Shown piece by piece: positions 1 to 8,155 of a stretch of DNA of 58,448 bases. The notes under the pieces are model-generated. The model did not search any database. It was not told the origin of the DNA and worked only from the letters and a program-made list of their open reading frames with translations. Origin of the DNA: Acidobacteriaceae bacterium UBA1307. GTDB lineage: Bacteria > Acidobacteriota > Terriglobia > Terriglobales > Acidobacteriaceae. Location: NCBI GenBank assembly GCA_002307235.1, contig DBTV01000035.1, positions 6,715-65,162 of the forward strand, given 5' to 3'. The position numbers were made by a program, and so were the translations under genes. Each line of letters opens with the position of its first letter. The first letter of the stretch is position 1.

Positions 1-828
1 TTCAGCGATGCGGGCGACTCGGGCGCGCTGGTGGTGGACGCGGCTACGGCCGAGCCGGTCGGCCTGCTCTTTGCCGGTGGCCTCGATGTGGCGGGCGTCG
101 TCGAGGCGGTGGCTAATCCCGCGCACGAGGTGCTGGACGCGCTCGGCGCAGCGGAGGGTGAGGGCGCCAGTTTCCGCTTTACCGGCGCGAATGACCACCC
201 GGTCAGTTGCCTGAGCTACGGCAACAACACGGCGGCCGCGGCCCTGGCGCGCACGCTGAGCGCAGCGGAGACCGCGCGGCTGCAACGGGCCATGCTCACC
301 GCGCGCGGATGGGTCAATCCTGCCCAGGGTGTGCTTGGCGTGGCGGCGGGCAAAAGCGTCGATCAGCCGGGTGCGGCGGCGGTCATCGTCTTCGTCGCCG
401 AGAGCCATCATGGCGCGGTGCCGGATTTCGTCGAGGATGTGCGGACCGTGATCGTGCCGACGACGCCGCATGCCATCGCGCAGGCAACGGCGCCCGAAAG
501 CCCGTTGCTGGCCGGTGCGCTGCCACCGCTGGCGGGCTCGGTTTTTGCGCAAGCGCTGGCTGCCAAACAGAAAATCGTCGCCGGGCTGATGCGCAGCCAG
601 CCAGCCATTTTCGGCGTGGGGGTGGGCCAAAGTTACGACAACCCGGCCGAGGCTGCGCTGGTGATCTATGTGGACAAGCACCAGGTTCCGGCGCAACTGC
701 CCGCCAGTTACAACGGCGTGCGCGTGCGCTACGTCTTCATGGATCGGCTGCATGTGACGCGCTCGTATTCGCAGAACGCGCCCGTCCCGCAACACTGTGC
801 GAGCAGGGACGAGGGACTAAGGGACTAG
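1..828 (+). CDS. Trypsin-like serine protease, C-terminal part (5' truncated)
   Basis: The reading frame is open from the window edge, so the N-terminus with the catalytic His and Asp is missing. The first visible residues contain GDSGAL, the nucleophile motif of chymotrypsin/trypsin-fold peptidases (GDSGG/A). After it come two similar copies of a module of about 60 residues, around residues 95-155 and 190-255. Each has a GV-GVA/GVG core, then an AAxVIxV strand and a conserved R or H end. Family and motif are seen; extracytoplasmic location and substrate are inferred or unknown. The last codons (SRDEGLRD) are encoded by an AGGGACT heptamer repeat that runs through the stop codon, so the natural C-terminus may have been altered. 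The frame continues back from the edge with no start visible. Confidence 0.75.
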   Translation, partial: FSDAGDSGALVVDAATAEPVGLLFAGGLDVAGVVEAVANPAHEVLDALGAAEGEGASFRFTGANDHPVSCLSYGNNTAAAALARTLSAAETARLQRAMLTARGWVNPAQGVLGVAAGKSVDQPGAAAVIVFVAESHHGAVPDFVEDVRTVIVPTTPHAIAQATAPESPLLAGALPPLAGSVFAQALAAKQKIVAGLMRSQPAIFGVGVGQSYDNPAEAALVIYVDKHQVPAQLPASYNGVRVRYVFMDRLHVTRSYSQNAPVPQHCASRDEGLRD

Positions 829-856
829 GGACTAGGGGCTAGGGACTAAGGGAGCA
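804..856. repeat. AGGGACT heptamer tandem repeat across a stop codon
   Basis: About six tandem copies of AGGGACT with variants (AGGGACG, AGGGGCT, AAGGGACT). They start inside the protease gene and run past its stop. Related GGGACC/GGGACT clusters lie at about 3465-3491 and 16870-16894, also beside stop codons. This resembles the short tandem heptamer repeats known from cyanobacterial genomes. Confidence 0.7.
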
Positions 857-906
857 ATGGAACAGTGAGCAGTGAATGAAGAACAGTCTGCCGTGCGTGC
901 GCACAA

Positions 907-940
907 AAAAGAGTGGGCCACGTAAAGCGCCCACTCTTTT
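907..940. terminator. Bidirectional terminator between protease and blaR1-like gene
   Basis: A perfect 12-bp stem (AAAAGAGTGGGC / GCCCACTCTTTT) with a 10-nt loop, A-rich on the left and T-rich on the right, so it can act in both directions. It lies between convergent genes. An outer inverted repeat (CAGTGAGCAG at 863-872, CTGCTCACTG at 941-950) surrounds it. Confidence 0.85.
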
Positions 941-972
941 CTGCTCACTGTTTTCTGGTCCCGCAGCCCCTT

Positions 973-2991
973 CTACTGCACAGGCTTGGCTTTGCCGTTT
1001 TTCAGGCTGTCGTCGATGATGGAGCGCGTGGTCTGGTCCTGCTCATGTGCGAGCCGGCCCATCTGGCCGCCGAGCTTGCCCATCTCACCGCCGAGCTGGT
1101 GCATGGAGTCGCCCGGCTTTGGTCCGCGCGGACCGTCAAAATGAGGTGGCTGCATACCGCCAAACTCGAGGCGCGCCAGTTGCTGTTGCACGCTGGCGAG
1201 TTCACGCTGCAGATCGGCCAGTTGCGCGCGGTCAATGACACTGCCCTGCTTGGCCTTGAGCGCGGCCAGCGCCTTGTTGGCCTGCTCCATCTCCTTCGTC
1301 AGATCAGGGACCTTGATCTCGCTCACCTGCTTGCGCACCTGCTCCATCTGCTTCTGGAAATCGGCGCGCTGCTTCTCCCCCTCGACGCGCATTTGCGCTC
1401 CGAGAGCCTTCATCTGTTCGCCGAGCTCTTGCATCGGCTTGTGCGTGGCCTCGAGCCTGGCGATCACCGCCGGGTCGTCGACAATGTAGCTTTTGCCCCC
1501 ATGTTCAAAGAGCAGAAAGTTCTCGCTCTTGGTCTGCTTGCGCGCCTTCTCGATCAGCTCGGCCGGAGCCGACGGGCGGCCGAAGTCCGATTGCGAGGCG
1601 AACGTGCCGTTTTCGACAAGCGCGTAAGGATCACCGTGCGGACCGAAGTCGCGCTGCGGGCCAGCATGTCCAGCGCCCTGCGGAGCCTGCGCGAAGTTCT
1701 GCCCACCGGGAGCTCCAGGTCCACCGGGGCCATTCTGCGGTCCACCCTCGGGCGGCGGCGGCGGTGGCATTGTGCCCTGCGCGCCTTCGGGCGGCGGTGG
1801 CGGGCCTTGCGGATCTTCTGGTGGCGGCGGCGGAAGCTGCTCGGTGGCCGCATCCGCCGGAGCCTGCGCCGTGGCCGACGCGGGCTGTGCAGCCTGCTGC
1901 GGCGTGGCTGCTTCCACGCGAACCAGTGCCGTGGCCGTCAGCAGCGCCGCTGGAACAACCAGCAGAGCCAGCAGAGCGCGGCGGCTGCGGGCAAAGGCAT
2001 TGTGGAAGCGCGCTTCGTCGAGAAGACGATCGATGCGCTGGGAAAGATGACTGGTGCGTGCCATGGCAACTCCTATCACGGTTGGGCGCGGCAGTGCCGC
2101 GAATTCAAGAATGAGCAGGGCATAGGAGGCGGGACTTTCAGATGCCTCCACACCGGCACGATCGCCGAGGGCCTCGCCCAGTTCGTAGAGCTTGCGCTTC
2201 AGTCCCCAGCCGAGCGGACTCGGCCAGCAGAGTGCGGCGTAAAGACCTGCGAAAAACTGCAGATAAAAATCTTTTTCGAGAATGTGCGAGCGTTCGTGGG
2301 CCAGCACAATGCGCAGCCGTTCCTCGCTCCACAAAGAGGCCGCCGTGGGCAGCAACACGGCCGAGCCGACGGTGACCGGTGAACTGATGCGCCGGCTGAA
2401 GCGCACCGCCGCGCCGTGGATGTGGTGCGTGGGCGCGGCCGCATGCCAGATGTGCAGCGTGTGTGCCAGGCCGTAGAGCTGGCGCGCCAGCAGCAATGTC
2501 GCAACGGCCAGATAGAGCGCGCTGAGCAACATCCCCACGGGGAAGTGTGTCGACGGCACCGACGGGGAAGACGGATTAGCGATCTCTTGCAGCGATTCAA
2601 TCGACAGTGTGGCGCCGGTTGCTGGCGTTGTCGCCGTGCGATGTTGTTGCATATGCGCGGAGGCTTTGACCTCGGGAATGGCTTCTGCCTGCGACGGCGC
2701 GGCCTGCTCCACGACGGGTGCGGCGACGAGGTTTTGCGGCTCGGCGGCCTTGTGCGGAGCCGGCTTCGGCGCTAGCCAGAGGGCGGAAAGCTGCGGCAGC
2801 GGCATCGGTAGCGGCAGCGAGGCCGGAACCAGTGGCAACAGAAAGGCCGTGGCCAGCACCAGCGTCCACGCCATTTTTTGTGCAATGACGTTGTCGATGC
2901 GCAACAGCCGCAAGCCAGCCCAGACGGCCAGCCCGACCACCAGCGCGCGCAGCGCCGAGGCAACCAACAGTGCAATCAGAGTCGTGGGCAT
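973..2991 (-). CDS. M56-family (BlaR1-like) membrane metallopeptidase with coiled-coil tail
   Basis: A predicted membrane antirepressor peptidase of 672 aa. N-terminal hydrophobic segments lie near residues 5-30 and 42-60, another near 150-172. The zinc motif is HERSH at about 232-236, in an M56 context. Next come a transmembrane segment, a long Pro-Gly-rich spacer (PPPPPE repeats) and a charged, probably coiled-coil region (PDLTKEMEQANKALAALKAK). There is no penicillin-binding sensor domain as in true BlaR1, so the signal is probably not a beta-lactam. The ATG at 2991 is chosen because it follows the blaI-like stop with a 1-nt gap and begins with a membrane helix; in-frame codons further upstream overlap the repressor gene. 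In this family the peptidase inactivates the BlaI repressor; that role here is inferred from the pairing. Confidence 0.85.
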   Translation of the reverse strand: MPTTLIALLVASALRALVVGLAVWAGLRLLRIDNVIAQKMAWTLVLATAFLLPLVPASLPLPMPLPQLSALWLAPKPAPHKAAEPQNLVAAPVVEQAAPSQAEAIPEVKASAHMQQHRTATTPATGATLSIESLQEIANPSSPSVPSTHFPVGMLLSALYLAVATLLLARQLYGLAHTLHIWHAAAPTHHIHGAAVRFSRRISSPVTVGSAVLLPTAASLWSEERLRIVLAHERSHILEKDFYLQFFAGLYAALCWPSPLGWGLKRKLYELGEALGDRAGVEASESPASYALLILEFAALPRPTVIGVAMARTSHLSQRIDRLLDEARFHNAFARSRRALLALLVVPAALLTATALVRVEAATPQQAAQPASATAQAPADAATEQLPPPPPEDPQGPPPPPEGAQGTMPPPPPPEGGPQNGPGGPGAPGGQNFAQAPQGAGHAGPQRDFGPHGDPYALVENGTFASQSDFGRPSAPAELIEKARKQTKSENFLLFEHGGKSYIVDDPAVIARLEATHKPMQELGEQMKALGAQMRVEGEKQRADFQKQMEQVRKQVSEIKVPDLTKEMEQANKALAALKAKQGSVIDRAQLADLQRELASVQQQLARLEFGGMQPPHFDGPRGPKPGDSMHQLGGEMGKLGGQMGRLAHEQDQTTRSIIDDSLKNGKAKPVQ

Positions 2992-2992
2992 T

Positions 2993-3409
2993 TTACTTCT
3001 CCCGGGGCGCGGACGCTTCTTTTTTCTGGGCTTCGGCAATGCGCGTGGCCAGCCGCTGCAACTCGTCGCGGCCAAGCACGTTGGCATCGACCATGCCGAC
3101 CAGCAACTCCTCGACCGAGCCTTCGCAGAACCAGTCGACGATGCGCTGCACGGCGCGTCCGGCCACATTCTGCCGGCTCTCGGCCGGGCGGTAGACAAAG
3201 GTGCGGTTTTCCACCTCGTGCGCCAGATAGCCCTTTTCTTCCAGACGGCGCAGCACGGTGCGAATCGTCGAATCCTTCAGCGGACGGTCGAGTGCCTCGC
3301 GTACCTGCTCGGCGGTCAACGCGCCGCCGCGCCAGACAAGTGAAAGAAGGTCGCGCTCAAGCTCGCCAAGTTCAACCGGATCGTGAGTAGCAGGTGTGTT
3401 ACTGTCCAT
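2993..3409 (-). CDS. BlaI/MecI-family transcriptional repressor
   Basis: A 138-aa protein with the BlaI winged helix: LGELERDLLSLVWRGG, then a recognition region around STIRTVLRRLEEKGYL and the wing ENRTFVYRP. The C-terminal helices mediate dimerisation and carry the cleavage site in this family. It precedes the M56 peptidase gene by 1 nt, the standard repressor-antirepressor operon. A TACTGACTGTA element just upstream overlaps the predicted -10 box, which fits autorepression. Family assignment is strong; target genes beyond its own operon are unknown. Confidence 0.92.
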   Translation of the reverse strand: MDSNTPATHDPVELGELERDLLSLVWRGGALTAEQVREALDRPLKDSTIRTVLRRLEEKGYLAHEVENRTFVYRPAESRQNVAGRAVQRIVDWFCEGSVEELLVGMVDANVLGRDELQRLATRIAEAQKKEASAPREK

Positions 3410-3414
3410 AATGT

Positions 3415-3425
3415 TACTGACTGTA
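3415..3425. promoter_or_regulatory. Putative BlaI-type operator over the repressor promoter
   Basis: TACTGACTGTA has TAC...GTA ends, as in BlaI/MecI operators. On the minus strand the same bases supply TACAGT, a -10-like hexamer ending 10 nt before the repressor ATG. A bound repressor would therefore block its own promoter. The core is not perfectly palindromic. Confidence 0.4.
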
Positions 3426-3464
3426 GCACATAAAAAACGTGAGCGGAGATTTTTTCTAGAGACC

Positions 3465-3491
3465 GAGGGAGCAGGGACCAGGAACTAGTCC
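3465..3491. repeat. GGGACC/GGGACT heptamer cluster
   Basis: GAGGGAGCAGGGACCAGG is followed by AACTAGTCCCT, pairing direct heptamers with an inverted copy. It lies just past the kinase stop codon and belongs to the family seen at 804-856 and 16870-16894. Confidence 0.5.
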
Positions 3492-5402
3492 CTACGCCCC
3501 CTGCTTTCCCGCCTTATCTGGAATAAAGAACTGGAAGACGGTGCCGGCGTTGCGGCCCGGGGAGGCGGCGCGGCTGCGCATGTGGATGACGCCGCCGTGC
3601 TTTTGGATGATCTCGAGGCTGACCCAGAGGCCGAGTCCGGTGCCGGTCGTCTCCTTGGTGGTGAAGAAGGCGTCGAAGGCGTGGCTGCGCACCTCCTCGT
3701 CCATGCCGCAGCCGTTGTCGGCCACGGTGAAGCGGATGCCGGAGCGTTTGGAATCGCTCCACAGCCGCGAGCGGCGCGCGTGAACCACGATGTTGCCGCC
3801 GGAGGCCGAGGCGTCAATGGCGTTGCCGACGAGGTTGGCGATGATCTGCCGAATCTCGCCCGAGAAGCAGAACAGCTCCATCGAGGGATCGTAGCGACGG
3901 TCGAGGTTCAACTGCAGCGTGTGGAAGCGGCCCTGGTAGAGGCTCAGCACCGAGTCAAGCAACTCGGCCACATCGACCCGCGCGGGCTGCGTCGACTGGC
4001 GGTAGAAGCGCAGCGTTTGCTGGGTGATCTCCGAGACGCGCCGCACCTCGTGCTCGGCCATATTCACATAGTTGCGTGCCGCGTCGTCCAGTTGGCAGTA
4101 GTTGCGCAGCAAAAAGAGCAGGTTGGTGACGGCCTCGAGCGGATTATTGATCTCATGCGCGATGGAGGCGGCCAGACGGCCCGTCACGGCCAGTTTTTCT
4201 GCCTTGCGCAGAGCCTCTTCGCCTCGTTTGCGGTCGGTGGTGTCCAGCAGAATCACGCCGACCCAACGCGCCTCGTGCGGCGTTGTCAGCACCGGGTAGG
4301 CGCTCACCAGCCAGGTCCAGGCGCGGCCCTCGGGCGTTTGTCCGCCGACCTCGAGATTGCGCACAGCCTCCTGTTCGTTGAAGACGCGCGCGATCGCAGA
4401 CTCAAGCTGACCGGCGACAGGCTGTGGCAGCAGTTCCGGCAGCGTGCGGCCCAGATGCCGGCTCAGCGGCAGACGCGTCAGTGAGGCAAAGACCTGATTG
4501 ACGCGCACGAAACGGCTGTTGCGGTCGAAAAAGGCCAGCCCGATGGGCGCGTGCGCCAGCATGGAATCGAGTAGCGAAAGCGTGTCGTTGAGCCCGGCGC
4601 GTTGCTCGGCCAGAGAGGCCACCATGCGGTTGAAGGCCTCGATCAGCTCGCCCAGTTCATTGTGCACGGCCACCGGAAGAGGAAAGTCCTTGGCGCTGTG
4701 GGCGGTGCTCATCAGCCTGCGCGTGCCCATGTGCAGCACCTTGAGCGGCCGCGAGATGGCGCGCGAAAGCAGCAGCACCAGCACGGCCGACGAGGCAATC
4801 CAGATCAGCGCGAACAGCCCCGTGTTGCGCAGCAGCGCCAGCGTCTCTTCCCGCTCCCATGTCTGGTTGTATTCCACCCACGCATAACCGCGCAGGTCAT
4901 AGCCGGTGTAGATGGCGCTGATGGCCTCGGTGCGATGGTCGCCGAAGCTGAACACATGCGACTGGTCGCCGGAAAGCTGCGCGATCTGCTCCCGCTCTTC
5001 GTGCGTGAGCGGGTACTGGCTCGGGTCGCCCTGACTCGAAAACAACACATTGCCGACCGGGTCGGTGATCTTGGCCGAGGCCACGGTGGGTGCGTCGCCC
5101 ATCATGGTGACCGAGAGGCCGATCCAGCTTGGATGTTCCTGCTGCAAGGCCTCGCGTGCCTGCACCGCCATGGAATTGGCCTCGTACATCAGGCGCACTT
5201 CGGCGCGGAAACGCGACTCCCGGGTCTGTTGGTAGACAAGCAGCGCCATGAACAGGCAGATGGACAGTGTTTCAAGCAGAACCACGCCCGCCAGCATCTG
5301 CCAGCGAATCGAGCGCGGCCACCATCGCCGTCCCCGGATCTTTCGCCAGAGCGGCGTGAGCGCATGCTGAGTCCGGCCCAGCAGATTTTTCCAAAGCATC
5401 AT
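3492..5402 (-). CDS. PAS-domain sensor histidine kinase
   Basis: A 636-aa membrane kinase. In order: TM helix at about 34-57, periplasmic sensor region to about 190, second TM helix to about 212, HAMP-type linker (ISRPLKVLHMGTRRL), a PAS domain starting near SMLAHAPIGLAFFDRN, a HisKA box with the phospho-acceptor in SIAHEINNPLEAV, and a HATPase domain with N box, VADNGCGMD (G1) and GTGLGL (G2). All catalytic motifs are intact. Its ATG overlaps the stop of the upstream ypdA-like gene (ATGA), so the two are translationally coupled. No response regulator is nearby, so its partner is elsewhere. The coupling hints at a thiol or redox signal, but this is inference. Confidence 0.92.
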   Translation of the reverse strand: MMLWKNLLGRTQHALTPLWRKIRGRRWWPRSIRWQMLAGVVLLETLSICLFMALLVYQQTRESRFRAEVRLMYEANSMAVQAREALQQEHPSWIGLSVTMMGDAPTVASAKITDPVGNVLFSSQGDPSQYPLTHEEREQIAQLSGDQSHVFSFGDHRTEAISAIYTGYDLRGYAWVEYNQTWEREETLALLRNTGLFALIWIASSAVLVLLLSRAISRPLKVLHMGTRRLMSTAHSAKDFPLPVAVHNELGELIEAFNRMVASLAEQRAGLNDTLSLLDSMLAHAPIGLAFFDRNSRFVRVNQVFASLTRLPLSRHLGRTLPELLPQPVAGQLESAIARVFNEQEAVRNLEVGGQTPEGRAWTWLVSAYPVLTTPHEARWVGVILLDTTDRKRGEEALRKAEKLAVTGRLAASIAHEINNPLEAVTNLLFLLRNYCQLDDAARNYVNMAEHEVRRVSEITQQTLRFYRQSTQPARVDVAELLDSVLSLYQGRFHTLQLNLDRRYDPSMELFCFSGEIRQIIANLVGNAIDASASGGNIVVHARRSRLWSDSKRSGIRFTVADNGCGMDEEVRSHAFDAFFTTKETTGTGLGLWVSLEIIQKHGGVIHMRSRAASPGRNAGTVFQFFIPDKAGKQGA

Positions 5403-6406
5403 CGCGCATCAGTCAGTGCGGCGGCAATTTTTTGTCCGTGGGCGCGGCCATTTTCAATAAAGACCTCGTTGGTGCGCGCGCCGCCCACCAGCACGCCCGC
5501 CAGATGGATGCCGGCGATATTGCTTTCGAGCGTCTCGGGATTGAGCGCCGGCAACCGCTCCGGCCCTTCCAGGCGAATGCCCAGCCTTTCCAGAAAGCTG
5601 AAGTCGGGATGGTAGCCGGTCATGGCCAGCACAAAATGGTTGTCGAGTCGCAGCTTGGCCGTGGGCGTTTGCACCACCACCGTGTCGGGCGCGATCTCGA
5701 CCAGATGCGAGCCGAACAGGGCCGCGATTTCGCCATGTTTGATGCGGTTCTCCATATCCGGCTTGATCCAGTATTTGACGTGCTCGTGCAACCCCGCGCC
5801 GCGATGCACCAGCGTCACGCGCGCTCCGTGCCGCCAGAGTTCGAGCGCGGCAATGGCTGCAGAGTTCTTGCCGCCGACCACCATCACGTCGAGCCCCGCA
5901 TAGGGATGCGGATCGTTGTAATAGTGGCGGACCTTGCTCAGATCCTCCCCCGGCACGCCGAGCGGGTTCGGCAGATCATAGTAGCCGGTGGCCAGCACAA
6001 TTTTGCGCGCCTTGAGCGTCGAGGTCCGGTTGAAGCGGTCGCGCAGATGCACGCGGAAGCTGCCGTCGCTTCCGTCGATCTGCTCGACCCGGTGATAGCT
6101 TCGCACGTCGAGCCGAAGGTGCGCCGCCACGTGACGATAGTATTCAAGCGCCTCGGTGCGCGTCGGCTTCGGGTTCGCGCAGGGAAAGGGAATGCCGCCG
6201 ATTTCGAGCAGCTCCGAGGTGGTGAAGAAGGTCATGTGTGCCGGGAAGTGGAAGATCGAGTTGCACAGGCAGCCCTTTTCAACCACGACCGTGCGCAGAC
6301 CCGCCTTCTGGGCTTCGATGGCGCAGGACAGGCCGCTCGGTCCCGAGCCGACCACCAGCAGATCAAACGAGAAATTTTCCGGAACAGCTTCGCGCGTCGG
6401 TTGCAT
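5399..6406 (-). CDS. ypdA: YpdA-family FAD/NAD(P) reductase (putative bacillithiol disulfide reductase)
   Basis: A 335-aa two-dinucleotide-fold flavoprotein. FAD motif GSGPSG lies at about 20-25, and the NAD(P) motif VVGGKNSA near 175. The stretch NSIFHFPAHMTFFTTSELLEIGG is diagnostic of YpdA (NSIYNYPTHQTFF in Firmicutes). YpdA reduces oxidised bacillithiol in the cytoplasm, and Acidobacteria are known bacillithiol users. It lacks the CxxC pair of thioredoxin reductases, as expected. A TAAGAT -10-like hexamer ends 9 nt before the ATG with no Shine-Dalgarno, so the message may be leaderless. It is the first gene of an operon with the histidine kinase. Confidence 0.9.
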   Translation of the reverse strand: MQPTREAVPENFSFDLLVVGSGPSGLSCAIEAQKAGLRTVVVEKGCLCNSIFHFPAHMTFFTTSELLEIGGIPFPCANPKPTRTEALEYYRHVAAHLRLDVRSYHRVEQIDGSDGSFRVHLRDRFNRTSTLKARKIVLATGYYDLPNPLGVPGEDLSKVRHYYNDPHPYAGLDVMVVGGKNSAAIAALELWRHGARVTLVHRGAGLHEHVKYWIKPDMENRIKHGEIAALFGSHLVEIAPDTVVVQTPTAKLRLDNHFVLAMTGYHPDFSFLERLGIRLEGPERLPALNPETLESNIAGIHLAGVLVGGARTNEVFIENGRAHGQKIAAALTDAR

Positions 6407-6415
6407 ATCAAATTG

Positions 6416-6421
6416 ATCTTA
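6416..6421 (-). promoter_or_regulatory. -10 box 9 nt before ypdA start
   Basis: TAAGAT on the minus strand, then 9 nt, then ATG, with no ribosome-binding site. One of the recurrent short-spaced -10 boxes in this window, consistent with a leaderless transcript. Confidence 0.4.
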
Positions 6422-6946
6422 AGGCTTGGAAGCATCGGCAGAGCGTGGGGATGTCTGGAAGGGCCGGGAAACTTTGCGCGGAGGTCATCTGTGTTGTGCA
6501 AAAGTAGTCGTGGTACACTGGGTTTGCGCTCCGCGATGAGACCGTGAGCGGTAGTTGTGCCCTTTCCCATCGGCATTCCTGCCTTGCACTGCTTCTTCTG
6601 AGCCTCGCGAAGGCTCCCCGAAAACAAGCGTTTTGTGGGCTACGAGCGTATCCACGCGACCTCCGTCGACGGCATTCTGTTCGTGTGCCTGCCGTAGCAG
6701 AGGTCAACCGAAGTCGTTGCTTTGGTTGAAGATGCGTGGCGCCAGAGAGGCGCGTGCCTTTCGGCCGACAGATGCAGCGCGTGGCAGTGTCGAAACCCGC
6801 CCACCAGGGCTGGCTTCGCGGTGAGTACCCCTTGCGCACCAAACTAGTGGAAGGCTGCCCTTTCAAAGGCTCGGTCTTCGAGGTCCGGTTCCGTTTGCAG
6901 GCTCTTCACGAAAAGAGCTCGCGGAATCCTGGGAAAGTCATACCTT
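6422..6946 (+). other. Long leader or intergenic region before the DEAD-box helicase
   Basis: About 525 nt without a credible gene. A TACACT hexamer at 6514-6519 could be a -10 box for a leader of about 420 nt. Small hairpins are visible (AGCCT-CGCGA-AGGCT near 6600). TGCCC(T)TTTC occurs several times and resembles the REP-like motif at 31713. Long untranslated leaders are known for cold-induced DEAD-box helicase genes in other bacteria; that this is one is inference. Confidence 0.4.
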
Positions 6947-8071
6947 TTGACAACTGAATTTTCGCAGTTTGGTCTCTCTGACGCGTTGATGTCGCGTCTC
7001 AATACTCTCAATTTCACCATTCCGACCCCGGTGCAGGCCGCGGCGATTCCGCCCGCGCTGGAAGGCCGCGACGTGCTGGCCACGGCGCAGACCGGAACCG
7101 GCAAGACGCTCGGCTATCTCATTCCCGCGGTGGAACTTCTGCAAAAGGTCGAGGCGGACCGCTCGGCGCAGGTTCTGGTGCTTTTGCCGACCCGCGAGCT
7201 GGCCATGCAGGTTGAGGCGGCCTTCCGCTCGATCCGCCCCAGTACCAAGATGCAGGCCGCGCTGGTGGTCGGTGGCATGAACGAGGGTCCGCAGCTCGAC
7301 GCCATCCGTCGCGGCGCGCGCATCATCGTCGCCACGCCGGGCCGCCTTGAGGATTACCTCAAGCGCAGGCTGGTCAAGCTCAGCGGCATCCGCGTTCTGG
7401 TGCTTGATGAGGTCGACCGCATGCTCGACATGGGCTTCCAGCCGGCCATTGCTCGCATCGCCGAGCAGATTCCCACCACCTGCCAGACCCTGTGCTACTC
7501 GGCCACGCTCGAGGGCGCGATCATGAAGGTCGCCGGCAAGTATCTGAAGAATCCGGCTCGGATCGAGATTGGTTCGGTTCTGAAGCCCTCGGAAAACATC
7601 GAGTTGCGCTCCTTTGAAGTGGAGCAGGACAAGAAGCTCGAACTGCTCGAGCACCTGCTCGAGGCCGAAGAGGGCAGCTTCATGGTCTTTGTGCGCACCA
7701 AGCATGGTGCCGACCGCATTGCCCAGCGTCTGACGCGGGCGGGCGTGCCCTCGGCGCGCATTCATGGCGACCGCACGCAGTCGCAGCGCAATGCCGCCCT
7801 GCGCAGCTTCTCGGAGGGCCGTGAGCGTGTGCTGGTGGCCACCGACGTGGCCGCGCGTGGCATCGACGTGAAGCACGTGGCGCACGTGGTCAACTTCGAT
7901 CTGCCGAAGGAGCCGGAGGATTTCGTGCACCGTGTCGGCCGTACAGGCCGGGCCTCGGCCAAGGGCATTGCCTCGAGCTTTGCCACGCCGGGCGACCGCA
8001 AGTTGTTGAATAAAATCGAGAAAACGCTCTCGGTTCAGATGAAGCGTTTCCGGGTTCGGGCCGTCGCGTAA
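6947..8071 (+). CDS. DEAD-box ATP-dependent RNA helicase (RhlE-like)
   Basis: A 374-aa helicase core. Visible motifs in order: Q motif (FGLSDALMSRLNTLNFTIPTPVQ), Walker A AQTGTGKT, PTRELA, TPGR, DEVD (DEAD-box variant with V), SAT, then ARGIDV and HRVGRTGRA of the second RecA domain. It ends soon after HRVGRTGR with only a short basic tail, so it is a minimal helicase acting on RNA structure (ribosome assembly or decay). The TTG at 6947 gives the Q-motif aromatic start; the next in-frame ATG (6989) would cut the Q motif, so TTG is preferred although its ribosome-binding site is weak. Paralogue identity (RhlE versus CshA/DeaD) is uncertain. Confidence 0.93.
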   Translation: MTTEFSQFGLSDALMSRLNTLNFTIPTPVQAAAIPPALEGRDVLATAQTGTGKTLGYLIPAVELLQKVEADRSAQVLVLLPTRELAMQVEAAFRSIRPSTKMQAALVVGGMNEGPQLDAIRRGARIIVATPGRLEDYLKRRLVKLSGIRVLVLDEVDRMLDMGFQPAIARIAEQIPTTCQTLCYSATLEGAIMKVAGKYLKNPARIEIGSVLKPSENIELRSFEVEQDKKLELLEHLLEAEEGSFMVFVRTKHGADRIAQRLTRAGVPSARIHGDRTQSQRNAALRSFSEGRERVLVATDVAARGIDVKHVAHVVNFDLPKEPEDFVHRVGRTGRASAKGIASSFATPGDRKLLNKIEKTLSVQMKRFRVRAVA

Positions 8072-8083
8072 GCGGCGACGCCG

Positions 8084-8103
8084 GGGCGGCCTTCGGGTCG
8101 CCC
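8084..8103 (+). terminator. UUCG-loop hairpin after the helicase
   Basis: GGGCGGCC-TTCG-GGTCGCCC: an 8-bp stem with one G-U pair and a UUCG tetraloop, 13 nt after the stop. The T-tract is poor, so termination is likely but not certain. Confidence 0.5.
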
Positions 8104-8120
8104 GGGTTAGCGGCTTTTCA

Positions 8121-8149
8121 TTGACTCTGTTTCCCGTTTCACGTATTCT
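8121..8149 (+). promoter_or_regulatory. Sigma-70 promoter of rplM-rpsI
   Basis: TTGACT, a 17-nt spacer and TATTCT form the clearest housekeeping promoter in the window. It predicts a transcript starting near 8156, leaving a leader of about 270 nt before rplM. Confidence 0.7.
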
Positions 8150-8155
8150 ATAGAC

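Noticed and set aside
913..2382. 489-aa open frame antisense to the M56 peptidase gene
   Set aside because: Leu/Arg-rich shadow of a GC-rich gene with no domain or start signal. The opposite strand has the HExxH peptidase.
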